Shown one piece after another: positions 43,760-52,468 of a stretch of 64,000 nt of DNA. The stretch is from Clostridia bacterium (GTDB lineage Bacteria > Bacillota > Clostridia > Oscillospirales > Acutalibacteraceae), in the NCBI GenBank assembly GCA_017395425.1, contig JAFPUM010000002.1:1-64000 (forward strand), in the 5' to 3' direction. Position 1 is the stretch's first letter. The number at the start of each line of letters is the position of its first letter. The notes beneath the pieces were generated by a model. The model saw only the letters and a program-made list of their open reading frames with translations, was not told where the DNA came from and made no database searches. A program made the translations under genes and the position numbers.

Positions 43760-44875
43760 TTACTGCATGGCAAGCTCCACAATTTTTTCTGTGGAGTGAC
43801 CGTCGCAGCCGCCGCAGAGGGATTCCCTGACCAGAGCGATATCTTCTGCCGTGGCACGGTTTTCACGTATGGCGTCAATCAGGTCTTCCGCCAGCGCGAA
43901 GGATATGTGGGGAAAAACCGAGAGCGGATCAACATTCAGTCCGCAGCGTTTGGCATAACGAACGATATCGGGTGTGAAAAAATAGACAGGCTTATCCAGC
44001 AGTGCCGCTTCGGCTGCCGCACCGGAGTAGTCAGAAATAACCGCATCCGCCAATGTAATCATCTGCTCAGTGGAAAACGCGGTGTCAATGATGACATGCG
44101 TGTTAAAAATCTCCGTGTCGCGATCCAGCGGATGCAGCTTGATGACCAGTGCAAATTCCTCATAGGGAAAGCGTTCCACCAGTTCCGCACAGTTCACCGC
44201 TTCGCCGCGCCGCATGGTGGGCAGATAAACCACGCGTTTTTTGCCGGCGGCACGGGGATACGTTTCCTCAAAATCGGCAAGAAGATCCTTGTGATCCTGA
44301 TTCCGCCTGCTCAGGATTCTGTCGGCAATGGGCATACCCAGCGGCAGGATTTTTTCGATTGGTGTGCGCATGGCTTCCGCGAAAAAGGGGCGCATATATT
44401 CACTGCCTACGATGACATGATCATAACCCGCATGCATCTGCATGATCTCAGCCACAGCGGAAGAACTGCCTTCCGGCATATCAAGGGTCTGCCAGCCGAA
44501 TTGTTTGACAGCAACCATCGAGTGCCAGATCTGAATGATTCTGAGGTTCGGCTTGTGGCGGAGAATGCTGACAGGTACACAGTAGCTTTCGGTAATACAG
44601 ACGCGTGCGCCGGCAAGCGCTTTCATCTGGCGGAGCATCATGGCAATATCGCCCAGTCCCATGCTGTTTTTCAGACCCAGCTTGCAATAGAATTCACTTG
44701 TCATGTGAGGCGCGTATTCACTGAATTCCTGTGCGAGCATACGGAAATTCTCCGACGGTTTATCAGATTGCCGACTCAGGAAAACTACTTTATCCTGGAC
44801 AGGTGTAAAAAGCTTGATAAAGAAATAGAGGAAGCGCATACCGTACTTCATGATGCGCAATATCAGATTTTTCAA
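43760..44875 (-). CDS. CDP-glycerol:polyglycerophosphate glycerophosphotransferase-like protein
   Basis: 371 aa. TTG at 44875 with GGAGGGA upstream. A basic amphipathic and hydrophobic N-terminus (ILRIMKYGMRFLYFFIKLF) may bind the membrane. TagB/TagF-type motifs are present: IIQIWHSMVAVKQFG, ILPLGMPIADRIL, LVIKLHPLDR and ADAVISDYSGAAAEAALLDKPVYFFTPD. Such enzymes transfer glycerol phosphate or ribitol phosphate during teichoic acid or related polymer synthesis. No other tag/tar genes are adjacent, so the polymer is unknown. Converges on the HAD gene with a 15-bp gap. Confidence 0.88.
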   Translation of the reverse strand: MKNLILRIMKYGMRFLYFFIKLFTPVQDKVVFLSRQSDKPSENFRMLAQEFSEYAPHMTSEFYCKLGLKNSMGLGDIAMMLRQMKALAGARVCITESYCVPVSILRHKPNLRIIQIWHSMVAVKQFGWQTLDMPEGSSSAVAEIMQMHAGYDHVIVGSEYMRPFFAEAMRTPIEKILPLGMPIADRILSRRNQDHKDLLADFEETYPRAAGKKRVVYLPTMRRGEAVNCAELVERFPYEEFALVIKLHPLDRDTEIFNTHVIIDTAFSTEQMITLADAVISDYSGAAAEAALLDKPVYFFTPDIVRYAKRCGLNVDPLSVFPHISFALAEDLIDAIRENRATAEDIALVRESLCGGCDGHSTEKIVELAMQ

Positions 44876-44905
44876 GTGATTCCCTCCAAAGAAGAATTCA
44901 AAAAA

Positions 44906-44994
44906 TGAATGGTGAATAGTGAATAGTACAACAGCGCACCAAGCTCAACTTGTTCACTATTCACTATTCATTATTCACCATTCGCTCTTCATTC
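44906..44994. repeat. Two heptamer arrays in inverted orientation
   Basis: TGAATGG, TGAATAG, TGAATAG at 44906-44926, and TTCACTA, TTCACTA, TTCATTA, TTCACCA, TTCGCTC, TTCATTC at 44953-44994. The two arms are complementary and could form a hairpin of about 20 bp. It lies between the glycerophosphotransferase gene start and the 3' end of the tRNA gene. Confidence 0.8.
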
Positions 44995-45000
44995 ATAATA

Positions 45001-45087
45001 TGGTGCCGGTGACCGGGCTTGAACCGGTACGATGTTTCCATCACGGGATTTTAAGTCCCGTGTGTCTGCCAATTCCACCACACCGGC
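45001..45087 (-). tRNA. tRNA-Leu(UAA)
   Basis: 87 nt including an encoded CCA. Acceptor GCCGGTG pairs with CACCGGC, D-arm region GTGGTGGAATTGGCAGACAC, anticodon stem ACGGGA/TCCCGT around loop CTTAAAA (anticodon TAA), a long variable arm (GATGGAAACATC), and T-arm ACCGGTTCAAGCCCGGT. This is a class II tRNA as expected for Leu. Confidence 0.98.
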
Positions 45088-45120
45088 ATACATCGGAATC
45101 ATCGGATTCCGTGGAAATTT

Positions 45121-45149
45121 ATTATAGCATAGCTTTTCGTGAAAATCAA
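45121..45149 (-). promoter_or_regulatory. Predicted sigma-A promoter of tRNA-Leu
   Basis: Minus-strand TTGATT (45149-45144), 17 bp, TATAAT (45126-45121). It lies about 33 nt from the mature 5' end. Confidence 0.7.
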
Positions 45150-45210
45150 GAGATTTTTGATTTTTTTCGGATGTTATTCGGGTTGTGATGGGGGATGTAT
45201 CTTCAAAAAC

Positions 45211-45239
45211 TTGACAGAATTCCGGTTTGGTGTTATGCT
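45211..45239 (+). promoter_or_regulatory. Predicted sigma-A promoter of the U32 gene and following genes
   Basis: TTGACA (45211), 17 bp, TATGCT (45234). It excludes the ATG at 45195 as a start. Confidence 0.7.
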
Positions 45240-45278
45240 TATGGTAAAGGATCAGAGCGAATGGAGGAAACGACAGTG

Positions 45279-46514
45279 ATGTCGGATACGGATCAACAGA
45301 AACAATTGATCGAACTGCTTTCCCCCGCAGGCGATATGGAACGCTTGAAAAGCGCAGTGATGTACGGGGCGGATGCGGTATACCTCGCCGGAACCATGTT
45401 CGGTATGCGCGCGGGTGCAAATAATTTTACGCCCGAACAGCTGGCGGCGGGCATAAAGCTGGCGCATGACGCGGGTGTGAAAGTATATCTTACCTGCAAC
45501 ACCATTCCGCATAACAGTGAAATGGAACAGCTTCCCTCTTTTTTGGAAATGGCGGCAAACGCCGGAACAGATGCCTTCATCATCGCGGACATCGGCGTGA
45601 TGCGTGCGGCGCAGAGAGTGGCGCCAAACGTAGCCATTCATATTTCGACCCAGGCGGGTGTAGCCAATTACGCGACAGCCTGCGAATTTTACAATATGGG
45701 TGCGGCGCGTGTGGTGCTGGCACGGGAACTTTCCTTTGAGGAGATTGCCGTACTGAGGGAAAAAACCCCGAAAGCATTGGAAATCGAAGCCTTCGTTCAC
45801 GGCTCGATGTGTGTATCCTTTTCGGGAAGGTGTCTGCTGTCGAGCTACATGACCGGACGTGACGCAAATCGCGGTGACTGTGCCCAGCCCTGCCGCTGGA
45901 AATACTATCTTACGGAGGAAAAACGGGCAGGACAGCAATTTGAGATTTTTGAGGACAACGGCACTCACATTCTCAATTCCCGCGATCTGTGCATGATCGA
46001 ATATATTCCGCAGCTGGCGGCGTGCGGAATTACCTCCTTCAAGCTGGAAGGGCGTGCCAAATCCGCCTATTATACGGCTGCGGTGACCAATGCCTACCGG
46101 CAGGCAATCGACGGCTATTATGCCTGTCCCACGCCTGATTATTGTCCCGATCCCGTGATTCTGGAGGAACTCCGGAAGGTCAGTCATCGTGAATACTCCA
46201 TCGGCTTTTACGGCGGAGGTGAACCGGGGCAGGTATTGCAAAACGGCGGTTATGTGCGCGCGTATAAGGTAGCAGGTATGGTGGAAGGCTGCGGAGAGGG
46301 ATTTGTGACGCTCAGTCAGCGCAATAAGTTTTGCGTGGGCGACACGCTTGATGTCATGCCGCCGGGTCAGCGCCCTTTTTTGCTGTCTGTGACAGAAATG
46401 TATGACAGAGACGGCAATGCGATTACATCCGCACCTCATGCCGCTATGACCGTCAAAATACCATACGGCGGAGAGCTGATTCCCAAAGGGTCCTTCGTCA
46501 GAATAAAGGGGTAA
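45279..46514 (+). CDS. Peptidase U32 family protein (RlhA/PrtC-like)
   Basis: About 411 aa. The ATG at 45279 has GGAGG 11 nt upstream; the ATG at 45261 is an alternative. It starts IELLSPAGDMERLKSAVMYGADAVYL and holds the U32 signature EAFVHGSMCVSFSGRC, then NRGDCAQPCRWKYYL, giving the conserved cysteines of the family. The C-terminal beta-barrel (YKVAGMVEGCGEGFVTL, GDTLDVMPPG) is present. Members were first called proteases, but characterised relatives such as RlhA and TrhP hydroxylate rRNA or tRNA, so an RNA-modifying role is more likely. A seven-base gap separates it from the next gene. Confidence 0.93.
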   Translation: MSDTDQQKQLIELLSPAGDMERLKSAVMYGADAVYLAGTMFGMRAGANNFTPEQLAAGIKLAHDAGVKVYLTCNTIPHNSEMEQLPSFLEMAANAGTDAFIIADIGVMRAAQRVAPNVAIHISTQAGVANYATACEFYNMGAARVVLARELSFEEIAVLREKTPKALEIEAFVHGSMCVSFSGRCLLSSYMTGRDANRGDCAQPCRWKYYLTEEKRAGQQFEIFEDNGTHILNSRDLCMIEYIPQLAACGITSFKLEGRAKSAYYTAAVTNAYRQAIDGYYACPTPDYCPDPVILEELRKVSHREYSIGFYGGGEPGQVLQNGGYVRAYKVAGMVEGCGEGFVTLSQRNKFCVGDTLDVMPPGQRPFLLSVTEMYDRDGNAITSAPHAAMTVKIPYGGELIPKGSFVRIKG

Positions 46515-46521
46515 TTTTTCC

Positions 46522-46992
46522 ATGTACAAATTTTTTGACCGCAATGAGGAAGACAAAATCAGTCTGCACGATTGCAAGGCTGCCAAGGTATATATCAAAA
46601 AGGACGTATTGCAGTTTGAATTCCCTGACGGCTTTCGCATTTATCACAACGACAGACCCGGCGGAAAGGGACGGGTGCTGACCACCGATCAGTCCAGGGT
46701 GGATATTCGTATGACGGCGGATGATCCGTCATGGGCATTTACGTTCTATGTGTTTATACCCAAAAAACACGGTAAAGTAGTTCGCAGGGAATTCAGTCTG
46801 AAAAAACTAATGCGCAAAATCAATGAAAAGGGGCGCACGCTGGAATTCATCACGGCATACCGCAATAAAGATACGATTGTTTTTGAATGTGCACTTTGGT
46901 TCAAAAAACGGCCTTATAGCCGGGAATGTCTGATGATACTGAACACCGACAGCGTGATCTATCGCTGGAATAACGTCGTGACAAGTGAGTGA
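46522..46992 (+). CDS. Unknown protein, 156 aa
   Basis: Soluble, basic, beta-rich by eye, with no signal. Starts MYKFFDRNEEDKISLHDCKAAKVYIKKDVLQFEFPDGF and includes SWAFTFYVFIPKKHGKVVRREFSLKKLMRKI, with alternating hydrophobics typical of a small beta-sandwich. It looks like the short conserved clostridial proteins that are not yet assigned. It follows the U32 gene by 7 bp and precedes the Rpn-family gene by 20 bp, so the three are likely cotranscribed. I recognise no family. Confidence 0.75.
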   Translation: MYKFFDRNEEDKISLHDCKAAKVYIKKDVLQFEFPDGFRIYHNDRPGGKGRVLTTDQSRVDIRMTADDPSWAFTFYVFIPKKHGKVVRREFSLKKLMRKINEKGRTLEFITAYRNKDTIVFECALWFKKRPYSRECLMILNTDSVIYRWNNVVTSE

Positions 46993-47012
46993 AGTTTTTT
47001 TAGGAGGAAGGG

Positions 47013-47999
47013 ATGACCGGAGAGAAAGATACGCTGACAAAGGCGTTTATGGAAAAGCGGGACGTATTTGCGGATGCTTTTAATTTCCTGATTTACGGCG
47101 GCAGAAAAGTAATCCGACCCGAGGCACTTCAACCGTTGGATACCACAGCAATAGCGGCACCCTACGGCAGCGATTCCGCACAAATGCCAGTGCAGAAGAT
47201 ACGGGATGTGTTTAAGGCATGGGTCATAAAACGTGATGAGGAAGCCGCGTATCTTCTGCTGGGCATAGAGAACCAGTCGGAAATTCACTATGCGATGCCG
47301 GCTAGAAATATGCTGTATGACGCGATTCAATACTCCATGCAGATAGACGAAGCGGCGAAATCCCATCGCAGGGATAAATCACTGTCCGGTGTAACGGCGG
47401 GGGAATTTTTATCGGGTTTTTACAAGACAGATCGGTTGATTCCGGTGGTGACACTGGTGATTTTCTTTGGCGCCAACGAATGGGACGGACCTGCATCATT
47501 GCATGAGATGATGGCGGTATCTCATTCCGATGTTTTGAAATATGTGCCGGATTACCGGATGAATCTGATCACGCCCGCTGCGTTGACGGGCGATGAAGCC
47601 GAAAAGCTGACTTCCGATCTGAAAGAGGTATTGCTTTTCATCAAATATTCCAAAGACAAAGAGCAATTACGGCAACTGATGGAGGAAAATCCCAAGTTTA
47701 AGTCGATTGACCGTGAAACGGCCAATGTGATCAGAGCCGTAACAGGTTCCGCCATTGACATTGACCAGAATGAGGAGGTTGTGGATATGTGCAAAGCGAT
47801 TGAGGATATCAGGCGGGAAGGCATCGAGCAGGGCATTGAGCAGGGCATCGAGCAGGGCATCGAGCAGGGCATTTGCGGTACGGTGTCCATTCTGAGGTCT
47901 TTGGCATTTTCCAGAGAACAAATCATTGAAAAAATAGCGGATACGTTTCACTTGAGCAGGGAAAAAGCAGAAGGCTATGTGGTTGCTTATGATTCATAA
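47013..47999 (+). CDS. Rpn-family (PD-(D/E)XK) nuclease, transposase_31-like
   Basis: 328 aa, ATG with AGGAGG upstream. Residues about 10-200 resemble Rpn recombination-promoting nucleases: KRDVFADAFNFLIYGG at the start, then the catalytic strand YLLLGIENQSEIHY with E86-x-Q88 and ARNMLYDAIQYSMQI. LIPVVTLVIFFGANEWDGP follows. The C-terminal 70 residues hold a short acidic helix, a tandem GIEQ run (12-bp repeat at 47820-47867), and an HTH-like end (FSREQIIEKIADTFHLSREKAEGYV). An internal ATG with its own ribosome site (47787) could produce the C-terminal part alone. No transposon ends are visible. Classic roles are DNA cleavage and toxicity or defence. Confidence 0.88.
   Translation: MTGEKDTLTKAFMEKRDVFADAFNFLIYGGRKVIRPEALQPLDTTAIAAPYGSDSAQMPVQKIRDVFKAWVIKRDEEAAYLLLGIENQSEIHYAMPARNMLYDAIQYSMQIDEAAKSHRRDKSLSGVTAGEFLSGFYKTDRLIPVVTLVIFFGANEWDGPASLHEMMAVSHSDVLKYVPDYRMNLITPAALTGDEAEKLTSDLKEVLLFIKYSKDKEQLRQLMEENPKFKSIDRETANVIRAVTGSAIDIDQNEEVVDMCKAIEDIRREGIEQGIEQGIEQGIEQGICGTVSILRSLAFSREQIIEKIADTFHLSREKAEGYVVAYDS
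47787..47999 (+). CDS. Putative intragenic in-frame product of the Rpn gene (antitoxin candidate)
   Basis: 70 aa, in frame with the full gene (residue 259 onward). GAGGAGG at 47772-47778 lies 8 nt before ATG at 47787, a spacing and strength equal to the best start sites in the window. The product would consist of MCKAIEDIRREG, the GIEQ repeats, and the C-terminal helical domain. E. coli rpn genes have been reported to encode in-frame C-terminal small proteins that inhibit the full-length toxin; this arrangement fits that, but here it is a prediction. Confidence 0.55.
   Translation: MCKAIEDIRREGIEQGIEQGIEQGIEQGICGTVSILRSLAFSREQIIEKIADTFHLSREKAEGYVVAYDS
47820..47867 (+). repeat. Four 12-bp units GGCATCGAGCAG in the Rpn gene
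   Basis: Tandem, with one silent C-to-T change in the second unit, encoding GIEQ four times. Such repeats in Rpn-family C-termini likely vary in number. Confidence 0.9.
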
Positions 48000-48047
48000 C
48001 AGCAGCGGATGTCAGATCAGTCATATGTCAAAGGATGGGTTACAGAG

Positions 48048-49181
48048 TTGAACGGTAATAACAGCAATATCTTCCAAATGGCAGCCCCTTGTCTGCTGGG
48101 ACTGGAAGGACTCGCGGCAGGAGAACTGCGCCGTATGGATGCGCAGCATGTGACGGCCGAGAACGGCAGGGTATTTTTTGAAGGCGACGGCAGTATGTTG
48201 GCGCGTGCCAACCTGAATTGCCGTTATGCCGAAAGAATCGGGATTGTCATGGGACGGTTTGAAGCCGTGTCCTTTGACGAGTTATTTGAGAAAACCAAGG
48301 CGCTTCCATGGGAGCGCTGGATTAGCAAATCCGATGCCTTTCCGGTCAAAGGAAGTTCACTGAATTCCCGGCTGCATTCCGTGCCTGACTGTCAGAAAAT
48401 CATCAAAAAAGCCATAGTGGAGCGATTGAAAGCGAAGTACGCCCTGAACTGGTTCGAAGAAACCGGGGCATTGCATCGGATACAGTTCCTTCTGATGAAA
48501 GATCAGGTGCTGCTGATGATTGATACCTCCGGCGCGGGACTGCATAAGCGGGGCTACCGACCCAACGGTGCGGTTGCTCCCATTAAGGAGACACTGGCAG
48601 CGGCGATGGCGGATATCGCGTTTGTGCGGCGGGATTCCCATGTCATAGATCCCTGCTGCGGTTCAGGTACGATACTGATCGAATCCGCCATGAAGGCCCT
48701 TAACGTTGCGCCGGGACTGCGGCGGTCGTTTGCAGCGGAACAATGGCGGCAGGTTTCCCCGGATGTCTGGCGGTCGGAGCGCGAACGGGCCAAGGAGCTC
48801 ATCAATCGTGACGCACAGTTCAGTGCCTGCGGCTATGATATTGACGAAAATGTGATAGAACTGGCGCGTCGGAATGCCTATCAGGCGGGGATGTCCAGAC
48901 GAATTACGTTTGAGAAGCGGGATATCGCCGATTTTACCCCCGATGGGGAACGCGGTGTGGTGGTGTGCAATCCTCCCTACGGTGAGCGGCTGCTTACGCA
49001 GGAGGAAGCGCGTGCCATTTACCAGACGATGGGGAAACGATTTGAACGCCGCGACGGGTGGAGCTATGCGATTATAACGCCCGAGGAGGAATTTGAGCAT
49101 TTCTTCGGTCGCAAGTGTGACAAGCAGCGCAAACTCTACAACGGTATGCTGCAATGCCGGTTGTATCTGTTTTTTAAGTAA
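48048..49181 (+). CDS. THUMP-domain class I SAM-dependent RNA methyltransferase (RlmL/RlmK-like)
   Basis: About 377 aa. I chose the TTG at 48048 (AAGGATGGG upstream), which gives the family-like start NNSNIFQMAAPCLLGLEGLAAGELR; an ATG at 48009 is possible. THUMP region about 1-150, then the Rossmann methyltransferase with DPCCGSGTILIESAMKAL (SAM loop), GYDIDENVIELARRNA, and the catalytic NPPYGERL. It probably methylates guanosine N2 in 23S rRNA (clostridial relatives of YpsC). It follows the Rpn gene by 48 bp. Confidence 0.93.
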   Translation: MNGNNSNIFQMAAPCLLGLEGLAAGELRRMDAQHVTAENGRVFFEGDGSMLARANLNCRYAERIGIVMGRFEAVSFDELFEKTKALPWERWISKSDAFPVKGSSLNSRLHSVPDCQKIIKKAIVERLKAKYALNWFEETGALHRIQFLLMKDQVLLMIDTSGAGLHKRGYRPNGAVAPIKETLAAAMADIAFVRRDSHVIDPCCGSGTILIESAMKALNVAPGLRRSFAAEQWRQVSPDVWRSERERAKELINRDAQFSACGYDIDENVIELARRNAYQAGMSRRITFEKRDIADFTPDGERGVVVCNPPYGERLLTQEEARAIYQTMGKRFERRDGWSYAIITPEEEFEHFFGRKCDKQRKLYNGMLQCRLYLFFK

Positions 49182-49275
49182 TCAGCCGTATCATTGCGGG
49201 TATGCGGATTTTGGCTGTGGTATTGTTTCCTTTTGGCGGAATGGGTCATTCATGAAAAATTAACTGTCGCCGTTG

Positions 49276-49304
49276 TTGTAATTGCCGCAGGCATGATGTA
49301 TAAT
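49276..49304 (+). promoter_or_regulatory. Predicted sigma-A promoter of the DtxR/MntR gene
   Basis: TTGTAA (49276), 17 bp, TATAAT (49299). Confidence 0.65.
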
Positions 49305-49356
49305 GGTAAAAACAGCCGTATGAACGGTTGACAGCGGGGAAAGAGGTGTTACTGCA

Positions 49357-49755
49357 TTGGGCATAAATATCAGAGCGTCTGCCGAGGATTATCTGGAGGC
49401 AATCCTGATGATCGGCAAACGAAAGGGGTCGGTGCGCTCCATTGACATTGCCAATGAACTGGGCTTTTCCAAGCCCAGTGTAAGTGTGGCAATGAAGCAC
49501 CTGCGGGAAAACGGATATATTCACATGGACGAGGGCGGCTTTATCACGCTGACCGACGCGGGTTATGGCATTGCGGATAAGATATACGAACGCCACTGTA
49601 TCATGACAGAGTATTTTGAATTGTTGGGAATTCCTACCGATACGGCAGAGCGGGACGCGTGTAAAATTGAGCATATCCTGAGCAATGACACCTTTCAGGC
49701 AATTAAGCGTCAGTATGAAAAGCTGAAAAGCGAAAAGAACGGAATGCAACAGTAA
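49357..49755 (+). CDS. DtxR/MntR-family metal-dependent transcriptional regulator
   Basis: 132 aa. TTG start at 49357 with AAAGAGGTG upstream. A winged HTH fills the first half: SAEDYLEAILMIGKRKGSVRSIDIANELGFSKPSVSVAMKHLRENGYI. The dimerisation/metal-binding helices follow (RHCIMTEYFELLGIPTDTAERDACKIEHILS), with H, E, C and H ligand candidates as in MntR-like proteins. The SH3-like third domain of DtxR is absent. It probably senses manganese or iron, but no metal transporter is near. It may be transcribed with dtd and hemZ downstream, which would link metal sensing to heme synthesis (inference). Confidence 0.9.
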   Translation: MGINIRASAEDYLEAILMIGKRKGSVRSIDIANELGFSKPSVSVAMKHLRENGYIHMDEGGFITLTDAGYGIADKIYERHCIMTEYFELLGIPTDTAERDACKIEHILSNDTFQAIKRQYEKLKSEKNGMQQ

Positions 49756-49819
49756 ATGCCGGAATAGGCTGTCTGAGAATGCTCCAGACAGCCCGTTTTC
49801 TTTGTGAATGGAGGAGTGA

Positions 49820-50341
49820 ATGCAAATGCGAGCGGTCATTCAGCGTGTCACATCGGCTTCGGTCACGATTGACGGGAGCGTGCAAGGACACATCGGACAG
49901 GGCTTTCTGATATTATTCGGCGCAGGGCAGGGCGATACCCCCGAGGACGCTGTCCTTCTGGCACGAAAAACAGCGGGGTTGCGTCTTTTCTGCGACGGGG
50001 ACGGAAAAATGAATCTGTCGCTGAAGGATGTCGGCGGCAGTGTGTTGGTCGTCTCACAATTTACGCTGTATGGAGACTGTCGGCGGGGGAACCGTCCCAG
50101 TTTTACGGGCGCCGCTCTGCCCAACGAGGCGGAAGCACTGTATGAATATTTTGTCGCGCTGCTGCGGCAGGAACATCAGATTGCGGACGTACAGACCGGG
50201 AGGTTCGGGGCAGATATGAAAGTAGCGCTTCTGAATGACGGTCCCGTGACGATTCTGCTGGATTCAGCCGATTGGAACCGCCCACGGCACACATCCAGCC
50301 AATTGGGTGACAATTCATCTAAAGGAGACAGTGTGAAATGA
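49820..50341 (+). CDS. dtd: D-aminoacyl-tRNA deacylase
   Basis: 173 aa; the usual length is about 150, and the extra about 20 residues at the C-terminus ([25 protein letters not shown] region) are Ser/Asp rich. It hydrolyses D-aminoacyl-tRNA. Signature motifs: [35 protein letters not shown] with the active-site SQ-T, and [20 protein letters not shown] with the cis GP pair. GGAGG lies 5 nt before the ATG at 49820 and 11 nt before the ATG at 49826, so both starts are possible. The stop overlaps the next gene's ATG by 4 bp, which suggests coupling. Confidence 0.96.
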   Translation: MQMRAVIQRVTSASVTIDGSVQGHIGQGFLILFGAGQGDTPEDAVLLARKTAGLRLFCDGDGKMNLSLKDVGGSVLVVSQFTLYGDCRRGNRPSFTGAALPNEAEALYEYFVALLRQEHQIADVQTGRFGADMKVALLNDGPVTILLDSADWNRPRHTSSQLGDNSSKGDSVK

Positions 50342-50967
50342 TACACATCAAAAGAATTCCGGTGACGCCGATGGAAACCAATTGCTTTATCATACGTGAC
50401 GAGGCAACAGGTCGCTGTGCCATTATTGATCCGGGCGCGCTGAATAAAGCATTGAGCGCTGCTATTGAGGAAGCCGGATACGACAGCTTTGATTATATCC
50501 TTCTGACTCACTGCCATTTTGACCATGTGGGCGGCGTAAGCCGTGTCAAGCAACTGACGGGCGCGCCGGTGGCGATTCACGCGGCGGATGCGCCGGGGCT
50601 GCGCGATCCGTATGTGAATCTTTCCGGCACCATGGGAGGATGCAAAACCATCTACTCTCCGGCGGATATCCTCTTTACTGACGGGCAGACGTTCCGGCTG
50701 GGCGAAACGGAGTTTACGGTACTGCATACGCCGGGGCATACCCCCGGCAGCTGCTGCTATTGTACTGATGGCATCATTTTCGCGGGCGACACATTGTTTT
50801 ATGAATCAATCGGGCGCACGGATTTTCCGGGCGGCGATACGCGGCAGATGTACGATTCACTGGAGAGGCTTCTGGCTCTGGAGGGAGATTATTGTGTCTA
50901 TACAGGGCATTATGAGCGCACTTCTCTCTCTCACGAGCGGGCATTCAATCCTTATATCAATTGGTGA
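50338..50967 (+). CDS. MBL-fold metallohydrolase (glyoxalase II-like)
   Basis: 209 aa. AAAGGAG upstream; the start overlaps the dtd stop. Metal site: [12 protein letters not shown] (HxHxDH), [12 protein letters not shown] (H), FAGDTLF (D) and the C-terminal TGHYERTS (H), the complete binuclear set. It starts [22 protein letters not shown] as in YcbL/GloB-like hydrolases. The natural substrate is uncertain: a hydroxyacylglutathione or similar thioester is possible, though clostridia rarely have glutathione. Confidence 0.92.
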   Translation: MIHIKRIPVTPMETNCFIIRDEATGRCAIIDPGALNKALSAAIEEAGYDSFDYILLTHCHFDHVGGVSRVKQLTGAPVAIHAADAPGLRDPYVNLSGTMGGCKTIYSPADILFTDGQTFRLGETEFTVLHTPGHTPGSCCYCTDGIIFAGDTLFYESIGRTDFPGGDTRQMYDSLERLLALEGDYCVYTGHYERTSLSHERAFNPYINW

Positions 50968-51010
50968 CAGGATTCTTTGCAGGAAAACGTTTTTTGGGGA
51001 ATGAAGTGTT

Positions 51011-52468
51011 ATGTATATTGTTACCGAGGGCATCAAGTCGCGATATGAATATGAAAAGCTGGCACGGGTGTTTTTTCCCGATCAGAAGATGAACGAACGG
51101 GAAGCGGACGATCCCGCCGCACTGCGTATCGAAGTGCGGCGGCGGGAAACCCTGATTTCCTCTCTGCTCCGGCTGGGGGATTGGGAAGCCTATGATGAGG
51201 TGACGGTAGAGGCACCTCTCGCAGAGGATAAAAACACCTGTGAGCTGACCGCCGCGCAGCTGCTTTGCCGTCAGTTCACGCGGCTGACAGGCTTCAATCC
51301 CCCATGGGGACTACTGACCGGCATCCGACCCATGAAACTGCTGCGTATGCTCACCCGGGATTACGGCGAAACGGAGGCAGACCGGCGTTTCCGCGAGGAT
51401 TATCTGGTGTCGGACAGGAAACTGGCGCTGGGGCGGCGAACGGTACAGAATGAGGACAGAATTCTCGCTCTTTCGCGGGACAATTCCTTCAGCCTTTATC
51501 TCTCGGTTCCCTTTTGTCCCTCCCGGTGCAGCTATTGTTCCTTTGTCTCACAGTCCATTGAACACGCTGCCAAGCTCATACCGCAGTATGTGGAACTGCT
51601 GGTGAAGGAGATTGAAGTGACGGCGGGGATTGCCCGTTCACTCGGACTGCGGCTGGAATCGGTTTACATGGGCGGCGGTACGCCGACGACGCTCTCAGCG
51701 GAACAGCTGGAAACGGTATTGAGTGCGGTGACGCGGTATTTTGACGTATCGGGGATACACGAATTTACGGTGGAAGCGGGACGTCCCGACACCATTACCC
51801 CGGAAAAGCTGGCGGCGATCCGTCGCAGCGGCGTGGGACGCGTGAGCATCAATCCCCAGACGCTCAACGACGAGCTGCTGAGCGCTATCGGTCGGCGTCA
51901 TACGGCGGCGCAGGTCTATGAGGCAATGGGCATGGCACGGGCAGCGGGATTTGAGAACATCAATATGGATCTGATTGCGGGCTTGCAGGGAGACACCATC
52001 GAATCCTATCGACGCACGGTAGATGAGGTAATGGCGCTGCATCCCGAATCGGTCACGGTACATGTCCTCGCTATGAAACGCGCCGCAGGACTGGTGACAG
52101 GGCATCTGGCGGAATACAACGCCGAAGGTGCGCTGGCGGCGGAGATGCTGGATTACGGAGAGCAGACCCTCACCGCCTGCGGTTATGAGCCGTATTATCT
52201 TTACCGGCAGTCCGGCATGGTGGGCAACCTGGAAAACGTAGGCTGGTCCCGTCCGGGCAGTGAGGGCGTCTACAACGTTTTCATCATGGACGAAACCCAT
52301 ACCATTCTCGCGGTGGGCGGCGGAGCCGTCACCAAACTCAAACAGCCCGGCGTGAATCACATTGAGCGCATCTTTAATTTCAAATATCCTTATGAATATA
52401 TTTCGCGGTTTGATGAAATGATCGACAGAAAGAAGGGTATTATCGCGTTTTATGATCAATTTTGTTGA
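51011..52468 (+). CDS. hemZ: Coproporphyrinogen dehydrogenase-like radical SAM protein, HemZ
   Basis: 485 aa. Radical SAM motif LSVPFCPSRCSYCSF with C169, C173 and C176, preceded by a roughly 160-residue N-terminal extension typical of HemZ (LTGFNPPWGLLTGIRPMKL). Further motifs are VYMGGGTPTTL, EAGRPDTITPEKL, RVSINPQTLND, INMDLIAGLQGD and the YYLYRQSGMVGNLENVGW end. Oxygen-independent coproporphyrinogen oxidase-like activity is presumed; B. subtilis HemZ has that annotation, but many HemZ/HemN relatives do other chemistry. Its end overlaps the next gene by 17 bp. Confidence 0.94.
   Translation: MYIVTEGIKSRYEYEKLARVFFPDQKMNEREADDPAALRIEVRRRETLISSLLRLGDWEAYDEVTVEAPLAEDKNTCELTAAQLLCRQFTRLTGFNPPWGLLTGIRPMKLLRMLTRDYGETEADRRFREDYLVSDRKLALGRRTVQNEDRILALSRDNSFSLYLSVPFCPSRCSYCSFVSQSIEHAAKLIPQYVELLVKEIEVTAGIARSLGLRLESVYMGGGTPTTLSAEQLETVLSAVTRYFDVSGIHEFTVEAGRPDTITPEKLAAIRRSGVGRVSINPQTLNDELLSAIGRRHTAAQVYEAMGMARAAGFENINMDLIAGLQGDTIESYRRTVDEVMALHPESVTVHVLAMKRAAGLVTGHLAEYNAEGALAAEMLDYGEQTLTACGYEPYYLYRQSGMVGNLENVGWSRPGSEGVYNVFIMDETHTILAVGGGAVTKLKQPGVNHIERIFNFKYPYEYISRFDEMIDRKKGIIAFYDQFC

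Noticed and set aside
47820..47867. Short tandem repeat considered as a CRISPR-like array
   Set aside because: 12-bp units without spacers, in frame in a coding sequence.
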